From Chloroflexota bacterium (GTDB taxonomy: Bacteria > Chloroflexota > Dehalococcoidia > JACPQD01), in assembly GCA_016190665.1 (NCBI GenBank), contig JACPQD010000104.1, forward strand, positions 62,001 through 126,000: DNA of 64,000 bases, in the 5' to 3' direction. The notes under the pieces were generated by a model. It saw only the letters and a list, made by a program, of their open reading frames with translations. It made no database searches and was not told the origin of the DNA. Each line of letters starts with the position of its first letter. Positions within the stretch are counted from its first letter, which is position 1. Made by a program: the position numbers and the translations under genes. Below are positions 26,125-34,882 of the stretch, piece by piece.

Positions 26125-26912
26125 GGCTGCCCGATGCGGCGGAACTCAGGAACGACGACCACCGGGCGCTGTATCGGTTCGATATCCGCGAGCTTCATCA
26201 CCCCGACCCTTATGTGAGCCGGCTCGGCAGAATCGGTCGCATCTACAGGACGACGGCGACGGTGAAGAAGCTTGTGCGGAGCGGGCGCTGCCTTGATATT
26301 GCTTGCGCTCAAGGCAGCGCCGTTCATCTTCTGGCGGAGAGCGGCTATACCACCGTGGGCGTCGACCTGAACCCGAACTACCTCACTTACGCTCTTCTCA
26401 AGCGGGAGAGCGGTTCGGCCCATTTCGTCTCCGGGAATGCCGAGTCCTTGCCGGTGGCGGATGGCGCGTTCGATGTGGTGATCATGGGGGAGATCCTGGA
26501 GCACGCCGCCTTTCCTGACAGATTGGTCCTGGAGGCGAGGCGTTGCCTTGCAGACGATGGCCACCTGATAATCACCACACCCAATGGCCATCGAATCCAC
26601 AGCGGGCTGATCACCTATCATGAGGCGCAGCGCCAGGCTGACACGCTCAAGGATAGGCAGTACCAGCCCAGCGGGGAAGGTCACCTCTTCGCTTTCACTC
26701 TGAAGGAATTAAGGTATCTGGTGGAAGGACTTGGGTTCAGAATAGTGGAGGCCTGTCATACGCATACGTTGCTGCTGAACCGGGCCGCATACCTCAAGCC
26801 CCTTCATCTGCCCGTGGGCGTTTTCCTATGTGTGGATTCTATCGTGGCGGCGGCGCCGCTCGTGGGGCCGAGGCTTTCGGATGCTCTCTTCATCGTGGCG
26901 GTGAAGAAATGA
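26121..26912 (+). CDS. Class I SAM-dependent methyltransferase
   Basis: 263-aa methyltransferase: CLDIACAQGSAVHLLAESG for SAM binding, VGVDLNPNY, VSGNAESLPVADGAFDVV and MGEILEHA, as in the Methyltransf_11/UbiE-type group. It probably O-methylates a sugar or the lipid-linked unit. It is translationally coupled to both neighbours by 4-nt ATGA overlaps and sits between a B12-radical SAM gene and a GT2, so it belongs to the glycan operon. The N-terminal 50 residues are unconserved to my eye. Confidence 0.83.
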   Translation: MRLPDAAELRNDDHRALYRFDIRELHHPDPYVSRLGRIGRIYRTTATVKKLVRSGRCLDIACAQGSAVHLLAESGYTTVGVDLNPNYLTYALLKRESGSAHFVSGNAESLPVADGAFDVVIMGEILEHAAFPDRLVLEARRCLADDGHLIITTPNGHRIHSGLITYHEAQRQADTLKDRQYQPSGEGHLFAFTLKELRYLVEGLGFRIVEACHTHTLLLNRAAYLKPLHLPVGVFLCVDSIVAAAPLVGPRLSDALFIVAVKK

Positions 26913-27889
26913 CGGCATCGGCGGCTGCATCTCACGGGACGACAAGGATCTCTGTCGTGGTGCCCACATACCGGCGGGCGTCGCACCTGAAGCAATGTCT
27001 GTCGTCGTTGGTTGACCAGAGCAGGAAGCCGGACGAGATAGTCATCGTGGCGCGTGAAGACGACGGTGAAACACTGGAAGCCGCAAAGGACTTTCAAAAG
27101 GAGCACGGAGCGAAGATAGCTATTAAGGCCGTTTCTGTCGAGAGGCCGGGGATGACGGCGGCGCGCAATCGCGGGCTCCAGGAGGTGGCGGATGGCATCG
27201 TTTGTTTCATAGATGACGACGCCGCCGCCGCTCCGGGCTGGCTCGAAGGCATGGAGCGCTGGTTCGACAACCCGAAGATCGGAGCCGTTGGCGGACCGTG
27301 CATCGATGTCAGGGTGCCCGAAGATGACCTGCGCACTTTTCCTTCGGTGTTCAAGATCAGCCGTCTTGGGGCCGTGAGCCGTCTGGGCGCCGACTGTCTA
27401 ACTCCCGGACCGGTCAGCGTGGACCACTTGCGGGGTGCTAACCTATGCCTGAGGAGGTCGTTGGTTCCAGGGTTCGATGAGAATCTGGTAGGACACTCCT
27501 TTCGCGAAGACATGGATGTTTGTCTTTCGGTCAAGAGCAACGGATTCGACATAATGTACGATCCGGCCTTGAAGGTGGACCATTTCATCGCGCCGACTGT
27601 GGACACCGGAAGGGGGGAGGCCGGCCGCCTGTTCTGGGAGGCGAACGCAAACAACACTTACGTGTTACTGAAACACTTGAAAGGGTGGCGCCGCCTGGTT
27701 TTCCTGGTATTCACTTTCGCAATTGGCGACAACTGCACTCCGGGATTGGCGCGCTGCCTGGCGCGGGCGGTCTTGTACCGCAGTCCGGAATACTTGACCG
27801 ACAAGCTGGCGCCCTCGTTGAAGGGGAAGTGGGACGGAATGCGATTGTATTTCGAGCGTCGCGGAAGGGGGTGGGGAAGTGGACGATGA
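26909..27889 (+). CDS. GT2 glycosyltransferase
   Basis: GT-A family 2 enzyme of 326 aa. SVVVPTYRRASHLKQCLSS at the N-terminus, RPGMTAARNRGLQEV, then the D-x-D-type FIDDDAAAAPGW, LRGANLCLRRS and HSFREDMDVCLSVK, which carries the catalytic-base ED. It is inverting by family and uses a nucleotide sugar. A C-terminal hydrophobic stretch (RLVFLVFTFAIGD) may be membrane-associated. ATG 26909 overlaps the previous stop; the 3' end overlaps the start of the interrupted methyltransferase gene by 11 nt. Confidence 0.86.
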   Translation: MTASAAASHGTTRISVVVPTYRRASHLKQCLSSLVDQSRKPDEIVIVAREDDGETLEAAKDFQKEHGAKIAIKAVSVERPGMTAARNRGLQEVADGIVCFIDDDAAAAPGWLEGMERWFDNPKIGAVGGPCIDVRVPEDDLRTFPSVFKISRLGAVSRLGADCLTPGPVSVDHLRGANLCLRRSLVPGFDENLVGHSFREDMDVCLSVKSNGFDIMYDPALKVDHFIAPTVDTGRGEAGRLFWEANANNTYVLLKHLKGWRRLVFLVFTFAIGDNCTPGLARCLARAVLYRSPEYLTDKLAPSLKGKWDGMRLYFERRGRGWGSGR

Positions 27890-28649
27890 CCGCCTGACCC
27901 GGGACATCAAGCAATGCTACGACGATGCCTTTCAGCGGGAACTGGAGGCCAGTCAAAAGGGGGAAGGCGTTTACGCCTGCGAAGTCGATCCGGGCTAGTG
28001 GCTACAGCGGCTCGGAGCGCACTCTGGCAACACCTACTACCCGCAGTTTCTTCGTTATTTACGTGTGGAGCCGGGCAAGAAAATGCTTGATGTGGCCTGT
28101 GGACTCGGAGCGCTCTTGATGTTTGCCGAGGGGAAAGGGTTACGCACCTACGGCTTGGATATCTCCAGCAAGGGCATTGAGATAGCTAGATTGAACACCC
28201 CCAAGTCCGGCCTGATTCAGGGGACCGGCGAGGTCTTGCCTTACCGTGACGGGGTCTTCGACTACGTCACCTGCATCGGCAGCCTGGAGCACATGCTGCA
28301 CGCGGGCCTCGCCCTCCAGGAGATGTGGCGAGTCGGCGCATCGGGAGGGAAGCTGTGCCTTCTGGTGCCAAATGCTCACTTCCTTGGGGCCTACCGGAAT
28401 CTCTTTCGGAAGGCGGAGACTTATCAACAACTGACTGGTCAGCTCTATGAAAGGATGGATACGCTGGGGGGCGGGCGAAAACTCATCGAAGGTGGTGACT
28501 GGCGCATTCAGCGTGTGCACAGGGAGAACCACACCCGGATGCGGCCGCATTTCTCGGCGCGGCAGATCATGAGGCTGCTGCTCAATCCTGTATTGCCGGC
28601 CCGGCTCTCCTACGGTCTTGTGTTCATATGCGAGAAGCGGGACGCATGA
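27879..28649 (+). pseudogene. SAM methyltransferase gene with in-frame amber codon
   Basis: A GTG at 27879, preceded by GGGGTGGGGAA, opens a frame of 39 codons that stops at TAG 27996-27998. The same frame then continues without interruption for 216 codons to TGA 28647-28649. The downstream part is a class I methyltransferase (KKMLDVACGLGALLMF, YGLDISSKGIEIA, YRDGVFDYVTCIGSLEHM). The upstream part (DIKQCYDDAF) and the residues just after the stop (NTYYPQFLRYLRVEPG) look like its natural N-terminus. This suggests a nonsense mutation, a base-call error or readthrough. Internal starts GTG 28065 or ATG 28083 would give a shortened enzyme. The stop overlaps the next gene ATG by 4 nt. Confidence 0.75.
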
Positions 28650-29752
28650 AGGTTCGTTTCCTTGTTGGGGACATCTTTCCCCCCAAGGCTCACGGGGGTG
28701 GTAACCTGTTTAACCGCAAGATGGGCGAGTCCCTCAGGTCGAAGGGCGAGGTAGTGGATGTGATTGACCTGGCTGACCTGATAGCTGGATTCCGCCAGCG
28801 ATGGCACACCCTGGAGAGGTTCCGTGTTGCAGAGCGGATCGCTCGGGTGCTGTGGCTCGCGGTGCACCTCCCCAAGCCTAGCAACGCCGTCATCTTTGAG
28901 GATCACTATTTCCTCAGAGACGTTTTTCTCTACAACCTTCTGATGACGGCCTTCCGCCGCGCGGTCATCGTGGCTGGCGTCTATCACTTCGAGGAATACC
29001 GGAGCGACGGCTCGGGCTGGAGACACGCATGGCAGCGTTTCAAAGAGAGGCTCTATCTCCTGGGGGTCCAGACTGAAGTGGCGATAAGTCGGTACACCGC
29101 GCGAGAGTTGGAGTCTTTGGGTCAGCCTGCATCGAAGATAAGACTCGTACCCTGCGGGATAGATGGCAGCGAGATCAAACGCTATCCCAAAGAGCCATCC
29201 GACAAGGTCAACCTGCTTTTCGTGGGTCATTACCGGCCTCGAAAAGGGGTTGATCATCTGGTGGATGCTTTCTGCAGGCTCAATGCCGAAAACGCCGTCT
29301 TGCACCTGGTGGGGAAGAAAGAAGACCCGCAATACTTCGAACGGATCGTGGCTATGGCGCGTGAGAATGGTTTGGAGGACAGGATCATCTTTCATGGGCA
29401 AGTGGACCGTGATCAACTGTCCCACCTCTACTCGCAAGCGGATATCTTCGTCTTTCCGTCCTTGCAGGAGGGGTTCGGGATCGTTCTCCTGGAGGCCATG
29501 AGCTACGGTCTGCCAATAGTGGCTTCGAACGTCTCGGCCATACCGGAGTTGGTGATAGATGGCGAGAATGGTTTTCTCGTGCCTCCGGCTGATCCCGACG
29601 CGCTGGCGGCGGCTATCACCAAATTGATTGAAGAACCGCGTCTAAGGCGAGAAATGGGTGAGGCGGGGTATAGGATAGCCTCGGCTTACTCCTGGGAGCG
29701 GTCAGGTGAGCTTTTCTATAAGATCATCCGTGAGTTGCAGAAGGCAGCATGA
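28646..29752 (+). CDS. GT4 glycosyltransferase
   Basis: 368-aa retaining GT-B transferase with FLVGDIFPPKAHGGG at the N-terminus (acceptor-side G-G loop). The C-terminal half has LLFVGHYRPRKGVDHLVDAF, FHGQVDRDQLSHLYSQADIF and the E-x7-E site FPSLQEGFGIVLLEAMS, so it is a canonical GT4. It likely adds a hexose such as mannose, but the donor is not determinable. ATG 28646 overlaps the methyltransferase stop; an in-frame ATG at 28628 adds six residues. It ends an operon segment: a 350-nt structured noncoding region follows. Confidence 0.88.
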   Translation: MKVRFLVGDIFPPKAHGGGNLFNRKMGESLRSKGEVVDVIDLADLIAGFRQRWHTLERFRVAERIARVLWLAVHLPKPSNAVIFEDHYFLRDVFLYNLLMTAFRRAVIVAGVYHFEEYRSDGSGWRHAWQRFKERLYLLGVQTEVAISRYTARELESLGQPASKIRLVPCGIDGSEIKRYPKEPSDKVNLLFVGHYRPRKGVDHLVDAFCRLNAENAVLHLVGKKEDPQYFERIVAMARENGLEDRIIFHGQVDRDQLSHLYSQADIFVFPSLQEGFGIVLLEAMSYGLPIVASNVSAIPELVIDGENGFLVPPADPDALAAAITKLIEEPRLRREMGEAGYRIASAYSWERSGELFYKIIRELQKAA

Positions 29753-30104
29753 ATCGATTCCTCTACTAGGCGCTTATCAACATGGGATCGACAAAGTTTT
29801 GTCGATACAGGCGCGAGGGGCAAGTCCTGGAGGAGGGGTGTAACTGCCCCAAAAGGGGCCATGTCTTCCGGGCGAAGCCCCGGACGACCCGTAGGAACTT
29901 GCGGGAGGCGAAAAGTTTACAATCTCTAGGGTTTCAGATTATCATTGTGATTGATTCTAATCGGGTACCGCCGGTTCAGCGCTGCAGGCCATGGGGACGC
30001 GGACGGACGAATCTGTCGATTCTCAGCGGAAATACGACTGCTTTCCGGGGCTGAGATAAGGCCAGAGAGATCAGTGTGCTTGAAGGTAACACGGGGGAAA
30101 TGCG
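29753..30104 (+). ncRNA. Structured intergenic region, possible leader RNA
   Basis: No supported protein gene in 352 nt. Several hairpins are visible in order: ATCGACAA-AGTT-TTGTCGAT near 29792-29811; a long pairing GGGGCA / TGCCCC near 29818-29851; TCCGGGCGAAGCCCCGGA near 29876-29894; CCCG / CGGG just after; and TCTCAGC (30021-30027) with GCTGAGA (30050-30056) enclosing GGAAA/TTTCC. The run ends 48 nt before the next gene. It could be a cis-regulatory leader or an independent small RNA. I cannot match it to a named riboswitch, and no T-run follows the last hairpin. Confidence 0.4.
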
Positions 30105-30338
30105 ATGCTTAATCTAGTAAGACGCGCGTGGGCTGCCTGGCTGCGCTTGATGAGAATCGTGGGGCACTTCCAGGCCAGAGTGGTACTGACCGTGTTTTAC
30201 TTTGTAGCCATAGTGCCCGTTGGGGTTGGCCTGAGGGTCTTCTTAGATCCTCTGAGGCTCAAAAGAGCCAACGGTTCCTGCTGGCTGGGGAGAGGGCGGC
30301 AAGACGCGAGCCTGGAAGAGGCGAGGAAGCAGTCCTGA
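30105..30338 (+). CDS. Small single-TM protein upstream of carbamoyltransferase
   Basis: 77-aa protein with a basic N-terminal helix, one clear transmembrane segment (VVLTVFYFVAIVPVGVGL, about residues 26-43) and a short basic cytoplasmic tail. It is preceded by GGGGAA with good spacing, and its stop overlaps the carbamoyltransferase ATG (TGATG). Small membrane proteins with this layout accompany carbamoyltransferase/SGNH/DUF5989 clusters in other polysaccharide loci, so it is probably an SxtJ-like accessory protein or scaffold. Its function is unknown. Confidence 0.65.
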   Translation: MLNLVRRAWAAWLRLMRIVGHFQARVVLTVFYFVAIVPVGVGLRVFLDPLRLKRANGSCWLGRGRQDASLEEARKQS

Positions 30339-32050
30339 TGTTGATTCTGGGGATATCCTGTTTCTATCACGATGCGGCCGCGGCGATTCTCAGGGACGGG
30401 CAACTGATAGCTGCGGCGGAAGAAGAACGGTTCAGCCGGAGGAAGCACGACAACGGTTTCCCGGCCGGGGCCGTAGAGTTTTGTCTTGCGCAAGCCGGCG
30501 TGACAGTGGGCGATCTGGATTGGGTGGTCTTCTACGAGAAGCCGTTCCTGAAGTTCGAACGGATTTTGATGACCACTTTGCAGACCATTCCTCGGTCCGG
30601 GACTGTCTTCCGCGAGGCGATGACGGCATGGCTTCTGGACAAGCTGTGGGTGAAGGGAATTATCAGCGACAGGCTGCGCATCGATCCGAAAAAGGTGATA
30701 TTCGTCGAGCATCACCTGTCTCACGCGGCGAGTTCCTTCTTCAGCTCTCCCTTCGATAAGGCGGCGGTCCTCACTGTCGATGGGGTTGGTGAATGGACTA
30801 CAGCCGCCTTGGGCGTGGGCGAAGGGAACGAGATCAGGCTGCTCAAGGAGCTGCACTTCCCTCATTCCCTGGGCCTGCTTTATAGCGCCTTCACCGCGTT
30901 CCTGGGTTTTGAGGTGAACGAGGGCGAGTACAAGGTCATGGGAATGGCCCCCTATGGGAAGCCGCGCTATATCGACAAGGTATACGAGTTGGTGAAGGTG
31001 GAGGATGATGGCAGTCTGTGGCTGGACATGGATTACTTCTCCTTCCACTACTCCTCCACCCGGACTTTCAGTGGCAAGTTTGAGGAGCTTTTTGGTACTC
31101 CGCGTCTTCCGAGCGAGTCCGGAATCCTGGATACATACTATGTGGATATCGCCGCCAGCATCCAGAAGGTCACCGAGGAGATCGTTCTGAAGATGGCCAA
31201 CCATCTGTACAAGGAGACCGGCCTCAAGAAGCTTTGTCTGGCCGGTGGCGTTGCCCTTAATAGCGTCTCCAACGGACGGATCTTGAAGGAGACCCCCTTC
31301 GACGAACTGTACATCCAGCCGGCGGCTGGCGATGGCGGTGGCGCCCTTGGCGCTGCCCTCTATGCCTATCATAGCGTTCTTGGCCAGCCCCGCTCTTTCG
31401 TGATGGACCACGCCTATTGGGGAAAGGGTTACACCGAGGAAGAGGTGAAGAAGGCCCTCGATGCCCAGGGCGTGAAATATGAGTACCTGGGCGACGATGG
31501 GAAGCTCGTAGCACAAGTCGTGGATGCCTTGCAGACGGGGAAAGTGGTTGGCTGGTTCCAGGGCAGATTCGAGTTCGGCCCGCGCGCTTTGGGCAACCGC
31601 AGCATACTGGCTGATCCGCGTCGGGCCGAAATGAAGGACATCGTGAACGGCAAGATAAAGTTCCGTGAGCCTTTCCGGCCTTTCGCACCTGCCGTGCTGG
31701 TGGACAGGGCGGAGGAGTTTTATGATTTGCCCCAGGCGCAGAGGCACTATCCTGCCCGCTTCATGCTCTACGTGGTGAATGCGAAGGAGGGCAAGAGGGA
31801 CATGGTTCCGGCGACGACCCATGAAGACGGCTCATCGAGGCTGCAAACGGTCTTGCCGGAATACAGCGAGCGGTACTACCAGCTCATTCACGGATTCGGC
31901 CAGACGACGGGTGTACCCGTGCTGCTGAACACCAGCTTCAATTTGCGAGGAGAGCCTATTGTGACTACTCCGGAGCAAGCTCTGAGCACCTTTAACCGCA
32001 GCGGACTGGACCTGCTGGTTCTGGAGAACTTCGTCGTGAGGAAGGCGTAG
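30338..32050 (+). CDS. Carbamoyltransferase (NodU/CmcH/TobZ family)
   Basis: Transfers a carbamoyl group from carbamoyl phosphate via carbamoyladenylate to a hydroxyl, here probably a sugar of the glycan. The 570-aa product has the ASKHA-type N-terminal domain: GISCFYHDAAAAIL, AEEERFSRRKHD, the metal-binding EHHLSHAASSF and TVDGVGEWTT, plus LAGGVALNSVSNG. The C-terminal domain carries GRFEFGPRALGNRSILADP and NTSFNLRGEPIV. All metal histidines and the full two-domain length are present. ATG 30338 overlaps the small membrane gene stop; upstream in-frame residues back to 30128 overlap that gene and are rejected. The SGNH gene follows after 7 nt. Confidence 0.93.
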   Translation: MLILGISCFYHDAAAAILRDGQLIAAAEEERFSRRKHDNGFPAGAVEFCLAQAGVTVGDLDWVVFYEKPFLKFERILMTTLQTIPRSGTVFREAMTAWLLDKLWVKGIISDRLRIDPKKVIFVEHHLSHAASSFFSSPFDKAAVLTVDGVGEWTTAALGVGEGNEIRLLKELHFPHSLGLLYSAFTAFLGFEVNEGEYKVMGMAPYGKPRYIDKVYELVKVEDDGSLWLDMDYFSFHYSSTRTFSGKFEELFGTPRLPSESGILDTYYVDIAASIQKVTEEIVLKMANHLYKETGLKKLCLAGGVALNSVSNGRILKETPFDELYIQPAAGDGGGALGAALYAYHSVLGQPRSFVMDHAYWGKGYTEEEVKKALDAQGVKYEYLGDDGKLVAQVVDALQTGKVVGWFQGRFEFGPRALGNRSILADPRRAEMKDIVNGKIKFREPFRPFAPAVLVDRAEEFYDLPQAQRHYPARFMLYVVNAKEGKRDMVPATTHEDGSSRLQTVLPEYSERYYQLIHGFGQTTGVPVLLNTSFNLRGEPIVTTPEQALSTFNRSGLDLLVLENFVVRKA

Positions 32051-32057
32051 ACACCCG

Positions 32058-33104
32058 ATGGCCAAGACAATTCTAAAGGGGATGTTGCCCTTGCTGTTCG
32101 GTCTCGCGTTGGCTGGTCTGGTCGGAGAGGGTGTGTTGCGAGTTGCCTTTCAGATACAGAAGCCGATATGGGCCCCCTCGCCGGATTCCCGGCGTGAGTT
32201 GGTGCCTGGGTTTTACGAGTCCAAGGGCTCCTGGGAAGTGCGGATAAACTCGAAAGGGCTGCGGGACTATGAATACCCGCTGGAAAAAGCGCAGGGCAAG
32301 TTCAGAATCGCGGTGCTGGGCGACTCCGTCTCCTTTGGAAGTGGAGTGAACCTGGAGGACACCTACGCAAAAGTGTTAGAACGCACGCTCAACCGGGGCG
32401 CAAACCGCTACGAGGTCATCAACTTCAGCGTGCCAGCCGCCGATACGCCGGAGGAACTGGCCGCACTCAAGGGGAAGGTCCCGTCGTATAAGCCCGACCT
32501 CGTAGTGCTCGGCTATATGCTGAACGATACCAAGCCGACTTTAGATGCTGCGCCCGGAGCGAATCCCAGCGGGGGCGTTCGGCAGCATTTGCGCGTCTTT
32601 GCTCGCTTCCTTAATGCCAACTCTTACTTGTTCGCCTTCTCCTGGGAGCGATTGGAACGGATCATGTGGAAGTCCAGCGTCCTCCGCGTATTGAATGATA
32701 GAGCTCAGTACTATGAAACCGAGGACGCTTACACGAAGTGGATTGTCACCGCCTACACTGAAGAGCCCGACAGCGCTTGGACGCGGGTAAAAGCCGGCAT
32801 CAGAGAGATGAAGGACCTTTCGGGCGCAAAAAGCGCGCCGTTGTTCCTGGTCATCTTACCCTTCTCCAACTCGGTGTACGATAGCGATCCCGACTTGAAG
32901 CCACAGGACCTCGTATCGCGCTTCGCTCTGGAGGAGAACATACCATATCTTGATTTGACGCCGCGACTTCGCGAAAACGCAAGCGAGGCGCTTTTTCTGC
33001 CCAACGATATGGCTCACCTCACGAGTCGGGGGCATGAGATCGCGGCCGAGGCCATTTTCAATGAACTGAAGGCACGCGGGCTAGTCCCCAGCGCGCCGAA
33101 ATAG
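32058..33104 (+). CDS. SGNH/GDSL-like hydrolase or acyltransferase, membrane anchored
   Basis: 348-aa protein with an N-terminal signal anchor (residues 10-28, LPLLFGLALAGLVGEGVLR), so the catalytic part is extracytoplasmic. The SGNH blocks are AVLGDSVSFGSG (nucleophile Ser), GYMLND for block III, and a C-terminal NDMAHLTSRG carrying the Asp-x-x-His pair. This fits O-acetyl transfer or deacetylation of the exported polysaccharide. It sits between carbamoyltransferase and DUF5989 genes, a recurrent trio. Confidence 0.82.
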   Translation: MAKTILKGMLPLLFGLALAGLVGEGVLRVAFQIQKPIWAPSPDSRRELVPGFYESKGSWEVRINSKGLRDYEYPLEKAQGKFRIAVLGDSVSFGSGVNLEDTYAKVLERTLNRGANRYEVINFSVPAADTPEELAALKGKVPSYKPDLVVLGYMLNDTKPTLDAAPGANPSGGVRQHLRVFARFLNANSYLFAFSWERLERIMWKSSVLRVLNDRAQYYETEDAYTKWIVTAYTEEPDSAWTRVKAGIREMKDLSGAKSAPLFLVILPFSNSVYDSDPDLKPQDLVSRFALEENIPYLDLTPRLRENASEALFLPNDMAHLTSRGHEIAAEAIFNELKARGLVPSAPK

Positions 33105-33123
33105 TGGAGACGCAGGAGGCGGA

Positions 33124-33303
33124 ATGAGAGGCGTTCGAAGTTTCTTCTACAAGTTCGGCATAGCCGGCGAGTTGCTCGGCTTCTTCTGGGAGCGCAAGCT
33201 CTGGTGGCTTATGCCTATCGTAGCCATGCTGCTCGCTCTCGGGTTGCTGGTCGTTTTTGGTGAGGCCACGGGGCTGGCGCCTTTCATCTATACGCTGTTC
33301 TAA
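33124..33303 (+). CDS. DUF5989-like small membrane protein
   Basis: 59-aa protein with a strong ribosome site GGAGG 4 nt before the ATG. Sequence features: GELLGFFWERKLWWLMPIV, then one transmembrane helix (about residues 28-48) and the conserved C-terminal APFIYTLF. These closely match DUF5989 proteins, which occur beside carbamoyltransferase and SGNH genes in polysaccharide loci. Function unknown; probably a subunit or stabiliser of that modification complex in the membrane. Confidence 0.82.
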   Translation: MRGVRSFFYKFGIAGELLGFFWERKLWWLMPIVAMLLALGLLVVFGEATGLAPFIYTLF

Positions 33304-33424
33304 GCTTTGGGGCCGGCCGGCCTCAGGACTTCAGGACTGGATACGAGGGGTCTCGGGGGGGGTTATCGACGTCCCAGCTTACTTCCCCTCCTTTGACACC
33401 TTTCTGCCCGTGTAAGAGACTGCC

Positions 33425-34882
33425 ATGAGATTTCAACGCGTCCTTTTCATCGTGCCCAATCTGAAAGGCTTTTATAGCTCTCCCGGATACCCTCTTCCCG
33501 GGACGGGGTATCTCATTGCTTCGCTAGAGGCGGCAGGTGTTGAGTGCGACGTTCTGGATATGTATTTGAGCTATGGCCCCTCCGACCTGGACGCCAGGGT
33601 AAAGAGCTTCCAGCCTGATCTCGTAGGTGTGACGGTCTACTCCTACCGGCGCACTGCTGCCTTTGGGCTGGTTCATCGGATAAAGAACGTACATTCCCTG
33701 CCCGTGGTTATCGGAGGGCCCCACGTTTCTCTCGTCGGCGCGGAGGCTTTGGTGGAGAGTGGGGCTGATTTTGCTGTCAGGCACGAGGGTGAATACCCCT
33801 TGACTGCACTCTGCACTGGAAGCCCGCTCTCAGAGATTGCCGGCCTCCTCTATTTCCAGGATGGGCAGGTCCGGGAACGCGAGCATGCATTCATTGAAGA
33901 CCTGGATAGGCTGCCTTTCCCCACCTATCGTCCCTTCGATCTCAGCAGATATCAATCGAGAATCAACGTCGTCTCTTCGCGAGGTTGTCCCTACCAGTGC
34001 ATTTACTGTTCTGTTAAGAGCACTATGGGAAGGGGGTTCAGAGCGCGCTCGCCGAGAAGCGTTGTCGAGGAGCTGAGGTACTGGTACGAAAGAGGGCGGC
34101 GCGAATTCAATTTCCTCGACGACACCTTCGCTCAGAGCAAAGACAGAGTGTACCAGCTATGCGACCTCATTGAATCCGAAGGGTTGCGCGGTCTGGAACT
34201 GGGGTGCACGCAAGGCATTCGCGCCAACCGCGTCGATCGGCCATTGCTGAAGAGGATGAGGGAAGTAGGTTTTCGCTACATTGGCGTGGGTGTGGAGAGC
34301 GCCAGCAACCGCATTCTGAGGACGATCCGGAAGGGACAGACAATTGAACAAGTCGGCCAGGCCATCGAGGCTGCTTGCGACCTGGACTATCGAGTCAGGC
34401 TCTTTTTCATGGTGGGGCTTCCGGAGGAGACTCCAGAGGATCTGGAGGAGTCCTTCGCCTTTGCCACGAGATATCCTGTTCAACAGGCCATGTTTTACAA
34501 TATTATCCCCTACCCGGGAACTGACCTGTTTCGATGGATCGAGCAGAACGGACGATTTCTTGTGGATCCTGCCGTCTACCTCAACGATGTGAATACCCGT
34601 GTGAACATGCCCTTCTTTGAGACGCCAACGCTTTCGCTGGCAGAGAGAAAGCAGGCGCTGAAACGTGCGGTGAGCGTTTCTCGAAGAGTCCAGCGCAACT
34701 ATCGGGTGTGGCAATGGCGGTCGTTGGGCGTGGCAGGCAGGGCCGCAGCCTGGTTGGCTTCCACCGGTCCGGGCATAGCGCTCGTTGAAAAGATGAAGAG
34801 CAGTTCGATTGTGCCCAGAGCGCTGAGCGTCATGAGACGCCAGCGCCAGCAAGGGCGGTCTCGGTCCGCTGGCTGTGCATAA
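33425..34882 (+). CDS. B12-binding-domain radical SAM protein
   Basis: 485 aa. The N-terminal domain resembles cobalamin-binding Rossmann folds (VLFIVPNLKGFY, VGVTVYSYRRTAAF, PVVIGGPHVSLVGAE). The radical SAM motif is Cys188-x3-Cys192-x2-Cys195 (GCPYQCIYC), followed by FLDDTFAQSKD and IGVGVESASNRIL. It lacks the GDLSHP segment of the proteins at 16195 and 24601, so it is a different subfamily. A C-terminal basic helical tail of about 70 residues follows. The 120-nt gap upstream contains TTGACA at 33393-33398 but no well-spaced -10. The substrate is unknown. Confidence 0.84.
   Translation: MRFQRVLFIVPNLKGFYSSPGYPLPGTGYLIASLEAAGVECDVLDMYLSYGPSDLDARVKSFQPDLVGVTVYSYRRTAAFGLVHRIKNVHSLPVVIGGPHVSLVGAEALVESGADFAVRHEGEYPLTALCTGSPLSEIAGLLYFQDGQVREREHAFIEDLDRLPFPTYRPFDLSRYQSRINVVSSRGCPYQCIYCSVKSTMGRGFRARSPRSVVEELRYWYERGRREFNFLDDTFAQSKDRVYQLCDLIESEGLRGLELGCTQGIRANRVDRPLLKRMREVGFRYIGVGVESASNRILRTIRKGQTIEQVGQAIEAACDLDYRVRLFFMVGLPEETPEDLEESFAFATRYPVQQAMFYNIIPYPGTDLFRWIEQNGRFLVDPAVYLNDVNTRVNMPFFETPTLSLAERKQALKRAVSVSRRVQRNYRVWQWRSLGVAGRAAAWLASTGPGIALVEKMKSSSIVPRALSVMRRQRQQGRSRSAGCA

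Noticed and set aside
27996-27998. Amber codon as pyrrolysine
   Set aside because: A glycan-locus methyltransferase is not a known pyrrolysine protein and no pyl genes are in the window; mutation or sequencing error is simpler.
29782-30054. 90-codon open frame in the structured gap
   Set aside because: No ribosome site or domain; composition (Arg/Gly/Cys-rich, then unrelated) is explained by the hairpins.
30197-31822. 541-codon minus-strand frame over the carbamoyltransferase
   Set aside because: Antisense shadow of a gene with full family signatures; high-GC third positions open the opposite frame.
33393-33421. Promoter before the radical SAM gene at 33425
   Set aside because: TTGACA is present, but no -10 lies at 16-18 bp; the nearest candidate TAAGAG is only 14 bp away.
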